Notes: a model not told the origin generated them from the letters alone. 64,000 bases of DNA from Clitoria ternatea (GCA_037962975.1 CM075669.1:86224001-86288000), one strand, 5' to 3'; counted from the first letter of the stretch, positions 43,593-55,699 are shown. Program-made: numbers and translations.

Positions 43593-46500
43593 TGTGAATA
43601 CCTATTTCAGTCCAGTCGATCCACAAGTAAAAAAAAATACAAGTAAAAAAGAAAAGAAGAAAGAAAAAAGTAAAAAAAAAAACTGACTCGGAAATGATCA
43701 TTTCCGAGTGAAGGGACTCGGAATGATCATTTCCGAGTAAGACATGGTCCCTGGCCTGTTTTCGCCCAAGCGGGTGATGGTTCGCTCAAGCGAGACATGT
43801 CACACCCGAGCGAGATTGATACCCGATACATATTCCTTTCCTTCGAATGATGAATTCCGAGTGGAATTACTCAGAACAATGAAATCCGAGTGGAATTACA
43901 CAGAAATGACCAAAACCGAGTGGAATTACTCAGAATGGAGCAAATCCGAGTAGAATACTTCACTGTTGGTGAAAATCTGAGTGGAAACTTCCCTATCAAA
44001 GCCATTCCGAATGAAAAGTTGTTGATCTTGAGGAAATATGTCCCTATTAGAAGTAAACCCGAGTGGAAGTTGTCCCACTGCAATCATTCCGAGTCCAATT
44101 TCCAAGTTCTGATTGAAAAGCAGGCAGATTCCGAGTGAAAATGCCAAGTTTCCAAATTCTGAGTAATAAGAAGGCGGTTTCCGAGTGGATATGTCAAAAT
44201 TTCCAAGTTTCGAGTGATAATAAGGTTGTTTCCGAGTGGTTGTCCAAGTTCTAAATTCTGAGTGAGGAATAAGGCCAATTCCGAGTGAAAACAGGGCTAA
44301 TTCCGAGTCAGATTACCAAATTTGAATTTCTGAGTAAGAAATATGCAATTTTGAGTGAAAATGTCTGAGATCCAAATTCTGAGTGGAGGGAAGACCGACT
44401 CCGAGTGCGTTGAAAAGGCTGAGAAAAACTTTTCTGATTGAAGAGAACAGGTTGATTCCCGGGTAAGCATATCCGAGTAGTCAGATTCTCAATTTCTCAA
44501 TTCTGATTGAGGTGTAAAGGATGACACCGAGTGCTGCAGTATGAAGCCAATTCCGAGCATATCGTGAAGGAAGATATGAAGCTATACCGAGTGAAGAATC
44601 TTCAATCAACACCGAGTGATGCCTCTCCACTCAGAACCGAGTAAAGTATTTCCAGTCTGCACCGAGTCATTCCCTTCCATTTTTAGTCGGCTCCAAGCCA
44701 TTCTTTTACTATCACCCTTCATTCCACCCATTCCCGAGTCACTCTTTAAACCATCACCGAGCCACATTTAAACCTCACTGAGCTCATTTTCATCAAACCC
44801 GAGCTCATTTTCTCCCAAATCTGATTCACCATTCTCACCCAGATTTCGAGTCATCCTTTACTCGTTTTTGAGTCAATTCTCACTCAATTCCGAGTCATCT
44901 CCACCCAATTCTGAGTCATTATTCAACCATTTCAGTCGGTTCCAAGTCACTTGTTACTCAGTTCCGATTGAATGTTTCACAGCAGCCTCACACCGAGCAA
45001 AACCTCTACTCGACCTTCCATAGAAGGACTCCTCCCAGAAGAATTCTCAGTCGGGAAGGAGTATTTTCACTTGGCTTTCTATGGGAAATGCTTCATTCCA
45101 CTCGGAATTAACTCCCAATGGGGATGAATACTGACTGAGAGGCTGATCCGAGTCATTTTCACTCAGAATTCTATCATTCTCACTCGGATTTCCATCATTT
45201 TCTCTCGGATTTTCACCATGCTGACTTGGATTTCCACTATCCAAGTGGATCCTTGAATTACGGGAGGTGGTTGGCAACCAGACAAGGAGGAAAATGATAA
45301 AGAATTGCCACCAGCCTCCATTCTCCTTAATTGTCAAAGATCCAGGCTGTTCCCAACACACCATCCAAGTTGTTTGACAATTTCAAGGGGCGGCTGGTAA
45401 CAAGACAATGTGGAAATATTAAAAAATCCTCACCAATTGGCAGCCAGGCTGTCACGAGTCTGTTCAGGCAATCATCATGCTCCTCAAATGTTCTATAAAT
45501 ACTGCAAACGAAGGAAGAAGAATGGATCCCTTGAAGCATTCATTGGAGAGAATTCGAAACAAATTTTTTTCCTCACTTTTCAACCATCCTTCTCCTTTCC
45601 CATACAGCCCCCTTTATTTAAAACACCGTCCCTCTTAATACCGTCCCCACTCACCTCACCCAACACCGTCCTCACAGCCCTCTCCCAACACCGTCCTCTC
45701 TCACTCCCCACACTATCCTGCTCAACACCACCTCACAGCCCCTCTACACCGTCCCCCTTCCTCACCTCACTCCGCCTTCCTCACAGCCCCTCAACACCGC
45801 CTCACAACCCTCTCCCAACACCGTCCTCTCTCCTCACTCCCCACACTGCCTTGCTCCACACCGCCCCAAACCTTCCTCACGTCCTCTCAACTCATTCCGC
45901 CTTCCTCACAGCCCCTCAACACCGCCTCACAGCCCTCTTCCAACACCGTCCTCTCTCCTCACTCCCCACACTGCCCTGCTCCACACCGCCCCAAACCTTC
46001 CTCACGTCCTCTCTCCTCACTCCGTCTTCCTCATAGCCCCTCTACACCGTCCCTCTCTCCCTTGCCTCACTCCGTCCTCCACCCTTACCCTTCACCACTG
46101 TTTCCTCCCTCTCTACACCTCACAGCCCCCTTTCACTATCCCATTTCCCCCTCACTCCACGCTTACTTTTCCCTTCCTTTTCTCCTTCAAAACCAAACCA
46201 CACACACACCTCCGTCCTTCCCCTCAAACACCCATCCGACCTCACCAACAAACTCCTTCAGCCGTCCTTCTCTTTTGCACACCATCCAGCTCCTTTCTCA
46301 CCACATCGGTCTCACTCTCATTTTTAATACTCATATTTATTTCATTTTCTGTTAAATTAATTACTGTTTGATGACTATGTTATTAATTAATTTCTGTTAA
46401 TTAATAAATATTAATAGAAATGAATGTTTCACACTTTCTATTCGGACTAGAATAAAAATTGTAATTATTATTATTGTCGTTATTATTATTATTGTAATCT

Positions 46501-46903
46501 TTATTATATTTCTTAAAAAATGGTGGAGCGAGATTAATTTGGACGAGACGTCCTGTTAATCTCATGTAAATATTCTGTGTTTAATTTCTTTTTGTTTATT
46601 TTTGTATGTTTTGTCACTTCGTATATTCTCTTTTCATGAAAAAGTTAAAATAATTAATGGGTTAATTATAATGCGCGCTATCAAACTGAGGTAACCGTTT
46701 TTATAACGGACAGTTGTGAGGTGCTAATACCTTCCTCACCTGTAATCAGACTCCCGAACATGGAATTTCATTTTTATAACCAGTGCTTTAACAAAGGTTT
46801 TCCCGGTATTTTATCCTAAAAAATATTGGTGACGACTCCCTGTTTATTTTTTTTAAAATCGTTTTGAGGGTCGGCCGCATCCGTCGCGATCCCGGTCGTG
46901 ACA
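43593..46903 (+). repeat. Ogre 3' LTR, full length
   Basis: 3311 bp, ending GTCGTGACA and followed by ACAGT. It keeps the 1139 bp missing from the 5' LTR, including a C-rich repeat and a dyad at 46532-46561. Confidence 0.95.
45676..46360 (+). repeat. C/T-rich imperfect tandem repeat in the Ogre 3' LTR
   Basis: Words such as CCTCACAGCCCCTCAACACC, CACACTGCC and CCAAACCTTCCTCACG recur with a period of about 130 bp (two good copies, about 45780-46020, with partial copies beside them). Open frames here come from low purine content and show no domain. Confidence 0.8.
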
Positions 46904-46987
46904 ACAGTGTTCCCTCACTCAAGCGAGGCACACATTCGCTTGAGCTAGACAGCCCATCTCGTTTGAGCGCCTCAGCTCGCTCGGGCG

Positions 46988-47040
46988 AAATCAAGCCAGT
47001 ATCTAATTTCCAGGTTGGAAATTAGATACTGGCTTGATTT
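46988..47040. repeat. 25-bp perfect inverted repeat at the LTR/plastid-DNA junction
   Basis: 46988-47012 and 47016-47040 are exact reverse complements, separated by GGT. The left arm is ordinary LTR sequence (compare about 58865-58890). The right arm is an inverted copy and leads straight into plastid-like DNA. Confidence 0.95.
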
Positions 47041-47783
47041 AGAGAATAATGCTACTTATAATGATACTGGAGATAGAGATAATACTTGAAAAAAAATGAA
47101 TTGGCTTTAATACCTTATTCCCAACAACCAGATTTTCGGCGAGACATAATAAAAGGATCTATACGTGCTCAAAGGCGAAAAATAGTTACTTGGAAACTTT
47201 TTCAAAGAAATGTGCATTCTCCCCTTTTTTTGGACAAAATTGATAAACCCCTCTTCTTTTGTTTTGATAGTTTTGAGTCAATAATTTTTTTTTTTGAACA
47301 AAAATTGGATACGAAAGAAAACAGAATTTCAAATTTCAGATTACTCAAAGGAAAAGCAAAAACAAAGTGACAAAGAAAATGAAGAAAAAAAAGAAATCAA
47401 AATGAGGAAAAGAAACGTATAGAAATAGGCGAAACCTGGGATACTATTATAGTTGCTCAAGTAATAAGAGGTCTTTTATTAATAACTCAATTGATTCTTA
47501 GAAAGTATATTGTATTACCCTCATTAATAATTACTAAAAATTTACTTCGTATACTTTTTTTTCAATTTCCCGAATGGTCAGAAGATTATAGGGATTGGAA
47601 GAGAGAAATCTATGTTAAATGTACCTATAATGGTGTTCAATTATCAGAAACAGAATTTCCAAAAAACTGGCTAACAGATGGTATTCAGATAAAGATATTA
47701 TTTCCTTTTCGTCTTAAACCCTGGCACAGATCTAAGGTCTGATCCACTAAAAAAGATCAAATAAAAAAATAAGATAAAAAAAA
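47041..47783 (+). pseudogene. ycf1: Nuclear insertion of plastid DNA carrying part of ycf1 (TIC214)
   Basis: The translation KNELALIPYSQQPDFRRDII and GSIRAQRRKIVTWKLFQRNV, then FPEWSEDYRDWKREIYVKC and LSETEFPKNWLTDGIQIKIL followed by FPFRLKPWHRS, is the conserved plastid Ycf1/Tic214 protein, a subunit of the chloroplast inner-envelope import machinery. Here it is an internal fragment. TGA stops at 47368-47370 and 47380-47382 in a lysine-rich stretch, and a frame break before 47086, show it is dead. The sequence is absent from the sister LTR at 56447-61960, and LTR sequence resumes at about 47784 (CGCTTGGGCGAAG). It is an organelle-to-nucleus transfer inside a transposon. Confidence 0.9.
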
Positions 47784-50738
47784 CGCTTGGGCGAAGCACT
47801 ACACACCCAGCCACTCGCTCGGGTGAAATTACTCCAGTAACCATTTCCACACTCGCTCGCTTGAGCGAGGAATCCATTCGCTTAAGCGGAATCCGACCAG
47901 AGGTCGTCCTCCCCAACTCTCGATTTTTCACTCGGGGAAGTTATTCCAGAACCCATTCCTCTCATTTGGTCCCTCACTCGGTAATTTATATTAAAATCGA
48001 CTCATCTTGCTTGGTTTACCACTCGGCAAAATCAATCAAAGCCGACTCGTCTCTCACTTAGCATTTCACTCGGCAAATTGTTCCAACTCTGAGTCATCTC
48101 TCAATCAGTCTTTCACTCGGTAATTTCATTCCAAATCCGAGTCAACTCTTAACTAGCCTTTCACTCGGCAATTGCATTCCACATCCGACTCATCACCTGA
48201 TCGGTCATTCACTCGGCAATTACTCTAAAACCGACCCATCACTCGATTGATCCTTAATCGGTTAAATCATTCCAGACCGACCCCACACTCGCTCGATCTT
48301 CCACTCGGCTAGATAACTCCAAGACCGACCATCACTCGATCGGTTCTCCACTCGGTAAACTTATTACAAAGCCGACTCCTTTTTCTTTCATTCAAGCGAG
48401 GCTTCCTAGCACTAAGTCCTTCACTTGGGTGGATTTATTCCAAAGTACTTTCTGGGCAGACTCACACCGTATACCCCTAATCGGTGGATCCCTCAGAATC
48501 ACACACTCGGGGGCACTCCACTCGGAACGAGTTACTTTGAACTCAGAAATTTCCACTCGGAACCCCACTACTCGGAATATCCTACAGGGAGACCTCTCAA
48601 TCGGGATTGTCCACTTCCACATTCGGAAGGTCCCGTCTCGAACATAGTTCACTCAGAATTTCACTCGGAAATTCACTACATCATAGAATTATTTTCTAAG
48701 GTTCCCACTCAAGTGAATATCCAGAAACCCACTTACTCACCATACACTCGTCACACCAGTCAAAAAAAAAAACCATACCAGTCACTCACTTGAGTGGGCA
48801 CCATCCCAATATCAGACTTCCCACTTTCGCTCAAGCCACCCACACACGATTGGGCAAAAAATGTCCAGTGATAATTCCTCTCTAGCTCGCTTGAGCGGAA
48901 ACCTTACCGCCTGGGCAAAATTGGTCCAGAGACCATTATACCAATACAGGGGATCCTTGCCTGAGCGAGATCCCTTCTCGCTTGAACAAGACTATCAGTA
49001 CTTAGTCAGAAAATGAAAGTTCTCACAGTTTAACACATGAAATCACATCCAGGACCAATATACTCACTTCCGACACGTTATATATATAACAGGTGAGGCA
49101 TATACAACTTATTCTAAGCATTCTTACTCAGAAATCTTAATTATAAGCCAAATTTGGACTTATCCAACATTTCGTACACATCATAACAGTCATACATAAC
49201 CTGTTCACACATTCATACTTATAAATCTTCATTCCCAACTTATTAATAATGTAAGATTCGAATTCATCATCAACAGATATACAAATATTCATACATTGCT
49301 ATAACAATTTCATATATATCACATCATTCCCAATCATGATTAACTTGCCATTCATAGCACCTCAATGAATACATGGAAAGGCAAGCATGAGTGTCCATCA
49401 CATACATCAATCACTATTGATTTACTCATGCAATTTGAATGTTAACTCCTCTCCTACCTCTAGGGAAGAGCCGAAACTCCGAACGCACGCTCCGAAAGCT
49501 CCGTCACATAATCCCGGAATACAATCTACATACCATACATATGCATACACATAATCAATAACCATCATAACTCTAAACATTTGTTAGCTTATCATAAAGC
49601 TCAACCTCAAGTCCTAGACTTGCTAAACACCAGTTATGCAATTATGTTAGGCTTCGGGAATTCCTTTCCCAAAGCCAAGATCCTCTAGATCTTAAAGGTC
49701 AACTATACCCAATAACATCATCATCTCATCCATTACATAATGTAGCCTCAAATCACTTCAATCCTACAAACATCATCATTATCACTCAATATTCAACTTG
49801 GCTCTCATATCCATCAATAACCATAATTAATTAATCACATTTAAATGGCACACCATAAATGATCTAGAACCTCATCAATTACAATATATCCATTTTCCCC
49901 AATTTCTAAGGGCTAGGGTTTTCATCAAAACCCAACAACATCATAAATACTCATTTATTTTCCACTCATCCAAGCATTAACTCCATGCACCTATAATAAC
50001 CCACCATTAATGCCATAATGACAACACCCCACCTTAGGGTTTCCTCAATTAAAGCTTCTCCCAACAACCCATATAAAATGAACACTCTCCCAAATACCAA
50101 GAACCAAAATCTAAGGCATAAACTCATAAAGAATGGTGAGGAACTTACCTCACCCAAGAGCCAACAGTGAGCTTTCAATGGAGGGAGAGAGAACACGAAA
50201 ATAGAGGAGAAGAGGGGAGGAATTCCAGCCACAAGCTTCTTCTTCAAGCTTGAAGCAAAACGAAATAGAGAAGGAGAAGGCACACCACCATGCTTAGGGT
50301 TTAGGAGAGGAAGAAGAAGGTGGAAGAAGAAGAAGTGTAAAAAGGAGATGGAGAAAGTGACGTGAAAAGGAGAAGAGAACGTGGAAGTTTATATTTTTAA
50401 TATTTGGCTTCACATTAAAATCTCACCGTTTTATAACCAACAGGCTCTTAGTTCGGGCTCAATACTAATTCTAAAAATTATTCCGAATAAAGATTCGGAC
50501 TCCCAATAATATTCTTAACAGCCCTGACCAACGGCATCTCATTCGGAGATACTTGGTCTGACACCCATATTCTAATCGGGTAAAATTTCATCTCACATAA
50601 GCTCAATAAATTATAAATATCCCTAATAAATCAGAATTTAATCATTCTAATATTTTTGGGACACAAATCCACTCATATACAATTATCTATTATTTATTCC
50701 CATCAATTATTCATTTTTATAAAATTCGGGATGTTACA
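47784..50738 (+). repeat. Remaining right part of the split solo LTR
   Basis: Matches about 58905-61960. It contains CGCTTGAGCG palindromes (about 47850-47890 and 48780-48990) and a CACTCGG-word array (about 47925-48680), and ends GGGATGTTACA. No coding sequence is supported. Confidence 0.85.
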
Positions 50739-50927
50739 GATAACGCAACGTTAACTTGTTTCTTGCTATGCCAAGAAACAAGAGAACTTCTGAGCAAATG
50801 ACAAGTACCACTGGTACTTTTTCTATCTAATTTGCAACCAACAAAATCAGAATCAGAATATCCTACAAGAGTACATTCAGCGCCTTTGGGATACCATAAA
50901 CCAACATTTTGAGTACCCATATGATAT
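50739..50927 (-). pseudogene. copia RNase H, truncated
   Basis: Reads GYSDSDFVGCKLDRKSTSGT and SLVSWHSKKQVNVALS, the copia RNase H motifs (Asp in the YSDSD site). It stops where the active-site Glu region should follow, because the adjoining LTR begins at 50738. A frameshift at about 50925 separates it from RT. Confidence 0.9.
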
Positions 50928-50928
50928 T

Positions 50929-52119
50929 TTAAAATTTTTTTACAGTAGTGACATGTGATTCTTTAGGACACGCCTGATATCTTGCATACATACATACAAT
51001 AAAAATTATGTTTGGTTTACTTGCGGTTAGATAGAGTAAAGATTCGATCATACCTCGATACTTAGTTAGTTCAATATCTTTACCTTTCTCATCCTTATCC
51101 AAGTAGCATGATGTGCTCATAGGTGTGGCAATTTCATTTGCCTTGTCCATGTTGAATTTTCTAAATAATTCCTTGCAATATTTAGACTGACTAATGAACG
51201 TTCCTTCTTTAGTTTGCTTGATTTGCAATCCAAGGAAGAATGTGAGTTCTCCCATCATAGACATCTCAAATTCATCCTGCATTATCTTAGCAAACTCTTT
51301 GTAGGGTGATTCATTAGTAGCACCAAATATAATATCATCCACATATACTTGTACCAAAAGTATGTCATTTCTTTTGTGCTTGATAAATAGTGTAGTATCA
51401 ACTTTTCCCCTTTCAAAATTGTTTTCTAAAAGAAATTTGCTCAATCTTTCATACCAAGCTCTTGGAGCTTGTTTCAAACCATATAAGGCTTTTCTTAGTT
51501 TGAAAACATGATTTGGAAATTGATAGTTTTCAAAACCGGGAGGTTGATCAATATACACTTCTTCTTGAATGTCTCCATTTAAGAAGGCACTTTTAACATC
51601 CATTTGATACAATTTGAAATACTTACAATATGCAAAGGCTAGTAATATCCTAATGGCTTCTAACCTAGCTATAGGAGCATATGTTTCCTTATAATCTATA
51701 CCTTCTTCTTGATTATATCCTTTAGCAACTAGCCTAGCTTTGTTTCTAGTAATTATTCTGTTTTCATCAAGATTATTTCTAAATACCCATTTAGTACCTA
51801 TTATTTGATGATCATTGGGTTTTGGAATAAGTTCCCAAACTTTGTTTCTTTCAAATTGATTTAATTCCTCTTGTATGGCCAACATCCAATGCTCATCAAT
51901 AATAGCTTCATTAATATTTTTGGGTTCAATTTGTGATACGAAGGCTAAGTGATTACATGCATTTCTAATGGCGTTTCGAGTACTTACACCTTTTGTTATT
52001 TCACCTATAACATTATCCAAGGGGTGATTCTTCATGGTGATCCACTCCTTTTGTTGAGGTTCATCATTTTGTGTTGTATCTCCTTCATTTTTGCTTTCTT
52101 CTTTATCATCCAAGTTCAT
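50929..52119 (-). pseudogene. copia reverse transcriptase, domain intact
   Basis: A 396-codon frame with KWVFRNNLDENRIITRNKAR, LYQMDVKSAFLNGDIQEEVY, QPPGFENYQFPNHVFKLRKA, LYGLKQAPRAWYERLS and the catalytic YVDDIIFGAT, the standard copia RT series in order. The N-terminal part is an acidic linker from integrase. The domain is uninterrupted, but a frameshift upstream (about 52400) and another downstream (about 50925) uncouple it from integrase and RNase H. Confidence 0.93.
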
Positions 52120-52763
52120 TCCTTGGAATGTACCTACAAGATCATCAATTTCCTTTCTCGGGGAATTTTGGTTAAATTCATCAAATTTGACGTGTATACA
52201 CTCTTTAATTGTACAAGTTTGTTTGTTAAAGAGTCTATATGCTTTACTAGTAGATGAATAACCTAAGAATATTGCCTCATCAGATTTTGTATCGAATTTG
52301 TCGAGATTATCCTTTCCATTGTTTAAAACAAAGCATTTATATCCAAATACATGAAAATAAGAAATATTTGGTTTGCTTCCTTTGTAAAGTTCATAAGGGG
52401 GTTTTCTTTAGAATTGGTCTTATCAAACATCGATTCATAACATGGCAAGCGGTATTTACCGCATCGGCCCAAAAGTGTTTCGCAATATTACTTTCATTCA
52501 ACATAGTTCTTGCGAGCTCCGCTAAAGATCAATTTTTCCTTTCAACTACTCCATTTTATTTTAGAGTTCTTGCAGCCGAAAAATTATATTTAATGCTAAA
52601 TTTTTCACAAAATTTTTCAAAAGATTGGTTTTCAAATTCTCCCCCATGATCCATTCGAATGGATGCTATTTTTAAATTTTGTTCGTTTTGGATGATCTTA
52701 GCAAGTTTTTTAAATGCATGATATGCTTCATTTTTATGAGTAAGAAACAAAGTCCATGTATAC
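52120..52763 (-). pseudogene. copia integrase, C-terminal two thirds of the core and the tail
   Basis: Continues from the Athila-type solo LTR junction: WTLFLTHKNEAYHAFKKLAK, IRMDHGGEFENQSFEKFCEK (second catalytic Asp), then a TAA after ARTLK, and NGVVERKN (catalytic Glu) in the same frame, followed by a TGA. The remainder (SNIAKHFWADAVNTACHVMN) leads to a frameshift at about 52400 and the C-terminal region with FLGYSSTSKAYRLFNKQT. The two stops look like CAA to TAA and CGA to TGA. Confidence 0.85.
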
Positions 52764-54345
52764 TGATGCATAAATCCAGAGCCATTAACTTGGTGTGAAA
52801 ATCCTGAATTATTATTGACTTATTGTGTGACTCTCAGAGGATTTATTTTCTTTTGGCAAACGCACCAATCGTTAAAATTTGTAATATATTTGATCGTTCC
52901 CACAGGGATTGCGGTAATTACCTCAATCTTAGACTAGTACAAGCTGAACCAATGCAATACAGATAGAATTCATTCTATTTTTGTTGTTTTTATACTTTCT
53001 AAGTTTTTGTGTTTTCAGAAGCAGTACAAAATGTGAAATATGTGATTAATGGAAGATAGGTTAGGATTGCTTCAGTTTACAATTTCATCAAGAAACATGC
53101 AATTAAGGTTCAATCAAGCTTCAGACTCAAGACGACAATTCACAGATGATTAATCCCTAATTCCTTAGGTGAATAACACTAATTCCTAAGCATTAAACCC
53201 TAATCCCTTAGGTGCTTAATTAATAGAGAAATCTAATGCGAAATTAGGGGTTGAACCCTAACTATTCACCTAATTAATAGGCCTGGATTAGTTAGGAAGC
53301 CAGAAGTTACCTAAGTCTCAACTATGATTCCTCACTAGTGAGATTCTTCATTTGGATCTGGATTTGTCAATACAGCAAAGTAGATCCACTTCTCAACTTG
53401 TTCTCCTCATGTATCAAAAGATAATTTCCTCAATGCAGCTTCAAGAATTCATTGCAAGCCTTCGGAATCCTAACCGTAGGGGTTTGTAAACCCATGGAAA
53501 TGGATTCTGACAGAGGAATATGAAGAGACATGGATGAGAGAATTTAGAGAGAGAAAGGAATTAGAGAGAGATTGGAAATAGAAAAATGAATCATGTTATT
53601 CTATACTCTGCCTCTCCACCTCTTTACAGAGTATGTATAGATATATATAGACAAATAACTAACTAAATTACTAACTTAATTAATTACAAAGGAAACTTAA
53701 TCAATAATTAAACTAACTAAACTAAAACATTATTACAAATAAATAAATAATTATAACTCAATACTTAAGTTACTAATGTACAGCAGTAAAACAGGAACAG
53801 CAACAGTGCAGCGCTTCAATTGGAGGGAAAACAGCAGGTTAAATAACCACCTTCAAGCTTGAGCGTGAAGGACTGGCGCTTAAGCGCGCTCGAGTTATTT
53901 ACTGCACTAAGTCTCACGCTTGAGCGTGAATTGTGGGAGCTTGGGCGTGACTGTTATGGTCAAGTCACGCTTAAGCATGAGAGATGCTCGCTTAAGCGTG
54001 ATCGTGGTTTCCTTTCACGTAACTTGCATGGTTCTCAAGCTTAAGCATGAAGCTTTCAAGCTTTGAGCGTGAACTGCTCCTGCACATATAAACAAATAAT
54101 TGCCTAGCGTTTGTACGCTGGCTATCCAGCGTATGTACGCTGGGTTAGTGTATTTATAAATAAACAAATTTCCTTAACTAATTATTATTTTTAATCATTT
54201 TCTTGCATAATTTAAATATTTTTGAATTAATTAAATAAAACCATAATTATTGACAATTTATTAAATAATAATGCCAAACTAAACAAAATTAAATGGATTA
54301 AGTTAAATAAAAGATGAAATTATTAAGTCTTTTCAAGACTTATCA
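52764..54345 (-). mobile_element. Athila-type solo LTR, target duplication TATAC
   Basis: On the minus strand it starts TGATAAGTCTTGAAAAGACT at 54345 and ends at 52764 with a terminus related to the Athila LTR end (GATTTWTGCATCA). It is flanked by TATAC at 52759-52763 and 54346-54350. Its length of 1582 bp is shorter than the Athila LTRs at 7886 and 19729, and its sequence is diverged (related subfamily). It contains CACGCTTGAGCGTGA-type palindromes (about 53850-54070). It splits the copia integrase within the DDYSRY/TWTLF motif. Confidence 0.93.
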
Positions 54346-54829
54346 TATACCTAGAATAATCATCCACAATCACAAGACCATAATAATTTCCACCAAAACT
54401 TTTAATCTTTGAAGGTCCAAATAAATCCATGTGTAAAAGTTGTAAAGGTCTATTTGTTGAAACAACAATTTTTACTTGAAAAGAGACCTTTACTTGTTTT
54501 GCTTTTTGACATGCGTCATAAAATTTATTTACAAATTTAAATTTTGGTAAATCGATTATTAAATCTTTCGAAACAAGTTTGTTTAAATGGTCTATATGAA
54601 TATGAGCAATTCTTCTATGCCATAGCCATGATTCATCCTCTTTAGTTATAAAGCATTGCACATCATTTGAAGCAAGACAATCAAGATTAATCATATAGAT
54701 ATTATCAACTCTTTGACCAACGAATTTTATTTCTTTGTTTAGCTTATTTTTAATTATGCAACAGTTTGATTCAAAAACAATTTTATAGCCCTTATCACAT
54801 AATTGACTAATGCTAAGCAAGTTATGTTT
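54346..54829 (-). pseudogene. copia GAG-pre-integrase and integrase N-terminus
   Basis: LKHNLLSISQLCDKGYKIVF, then the zinc region WLWHRRIAHIHIDHLNKLVS with FYDACQKAKQVK, where the first cysteine of the CxxC pair is Tyr, and the core start LLHMDLFGPSKIKSFGGNYY with VIVDDYSRY before the solo LTR. The Cys-to-Tyr change is a single G-to-A and would remove zinc binding. A TGA at 54830-54832 separates it from the protease region in the same frame. Confidence 0.88.
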
Positions 54830-54832
54830 GAG

Positions 54833-55030
54833 TCATTCAACATATAAAACATCATTTATAGAAGTGGAAGAATTTTTACCAATATTTCTGATTCCTAGTA
54901 TTCTTCCCTTTAAGTTGTCTCCATATTTAACGAATCCTTTATTTCGTGGAGTAAATGAAATGAACTTACTTTTATCTCCCGTCATATGTTTTGAACACCC
55001 ACTATCCAAATACCAATAAGTGTTACTCAC
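54833..55030 (-). pseudogene. copia protease region
   Basis: Reads YWYLDSGCSKHMTGDKSKFI, the copia aspartic-protease site (D-S-G), then GRILGIRNIGKNSSTSINDV. It is bounded by stops on both sides in one continuous frame. The second glycine-rich strand looks altered. Confidence 0.85.
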
Positions 55031-55054
55031 TTTAAAGCATACCTACAAAACAAG

Positions 55055-55699
55055 TCAAGTTAGAGAACTTGGTACCCATTTTATGTTGGGTCCTTGTAGG
55101 TTAGTTTGAGGTAATGTTCCTTTTGGAACCCATACTTTTCTTACAACCTTTGGCCCTAGTTTTCTAACATTACAATTAGATGCATTATGTACTTTAAAGC
55201 CATAATAGTTATATTTCATGAAAGGTGACACAGTTTTAATAGATGGTATAAAGAAGTTTTTATAATTTTTTTGTATCTTATAGGCATTGAAACCTAGTCC
55301 CATTTTATCAAACATACGCCGTTGTTTTCCAAGTAAAACATTTAAGTTGTCTCTACCATTTGTAAATTTTTCTAAAGTTCTACTCAAGTCTAAAACCTTA
55401 GTTTCTAGAATGTCACATTTCTTAGCAAATTCACAAGGTTTAGTTCTAGAGCATGCTTGTACTTTTACTACTTCCATTTTTAAAAGTTCATTTTCTTTAC
55501 AAACCTCCATAAGATGCATCTCAAGAGTATCAATGGTTTTTCTTGATAACTTATGCTTATTAGAAACTTTTATAAGTTTATCATAAAATTCTTCAAGAGC
55601 ATCAAGTAGTTCTTCTTTATCTAAGTCATGAAAATTTACCTCATCATCTTCATCTTGGTGGTTGGCCAAAAGGAAAAGGTTTGCTTCTTCATTTTCCAA
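55055..55699 (-). pseudogene. copia gag-protease linker region
   Basis: A 214-codon frame (MENEEANLFLLANHQDEDDE) with a coiled-coil-like middle (MEVCKENELLKMEVVKVQAC) and a basic end (VRKVWVPKGTLPQTNLQGPN). This corresponds to the variable linker between zinc knuckle and protease in Sirevirus-like elements. No catalytic motif is present. Confidence 0.7.

Larger units (their letters stand above)
33593..46903 (+). mobile_element. Ogre-type (Tat lineage) Ty3/gypsy retrotransposon lacking PR-RT-RNase H
   Basis: The LTRs start TGTGAATACCTATTTCAG and end GTCGYGACA. The exact target duplication ACAGT is at 33588-33592 and 46904-46908. A tRNA-Arg-type primer-binding site, an additional ORF before gag, gag, integrase, a long repeat-rich 3' region and a polypurine tract follow in order. 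Protease, reverse transcriptase and RNase H are deleted at about 40150. The 5' LTR is 2187 bp and the 3' LTR 3311 bp. The shared parts differ at roughly 35-40 sites by eye (around 98% identity). An upstream ORF plus this primer site are the hallmarks of Ogre. Confidence 0.92.
32091..50738 (+). mobile_element. Tekay-like solo LTR of about 5.3 kb, split by Ogre and a plastid insert
   Basis: Starts TGAAACACCCCGG (a variant of TGTAACACCCC) and ends ATTCGGGATGTTACA. After removal of the Ogre (33593-46903, plus one ACAGT copy) and the plastid insert, it parallels the solo LTR at 56447-61960 over its length, for example in the blocks before and after the Ogre site and in the last 3 kb. The right flank is copia RNase H sequence, while the left flank is unrelated. 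The five bases at each end (ATATA left, GATAA right) do not match, so this is not a simple insertion. No internal domains are present. Confidence 0.75.

Noticed and set aside
33593..43593. LTR starts exactly 10,000 bp apart, suggesting an artificial duplication
   Set aside because: The LTRs differ at dozens of sites and in length, an interior separates them, and the target duplication is correct; the round number is chance.
45410..46355. Proline/threonine-rich frames of 208 and 97 codons
   Set aside because: Translation of a C/T-rich tandem repeat inside the Ogre LTR.
47086..47742. Plastid or contaminant sequence instead of nuclear DNA
   Set aside because: It is embedded in an LTR on both sides, carries stops in frame, and the left junction shows a repair palindrome.
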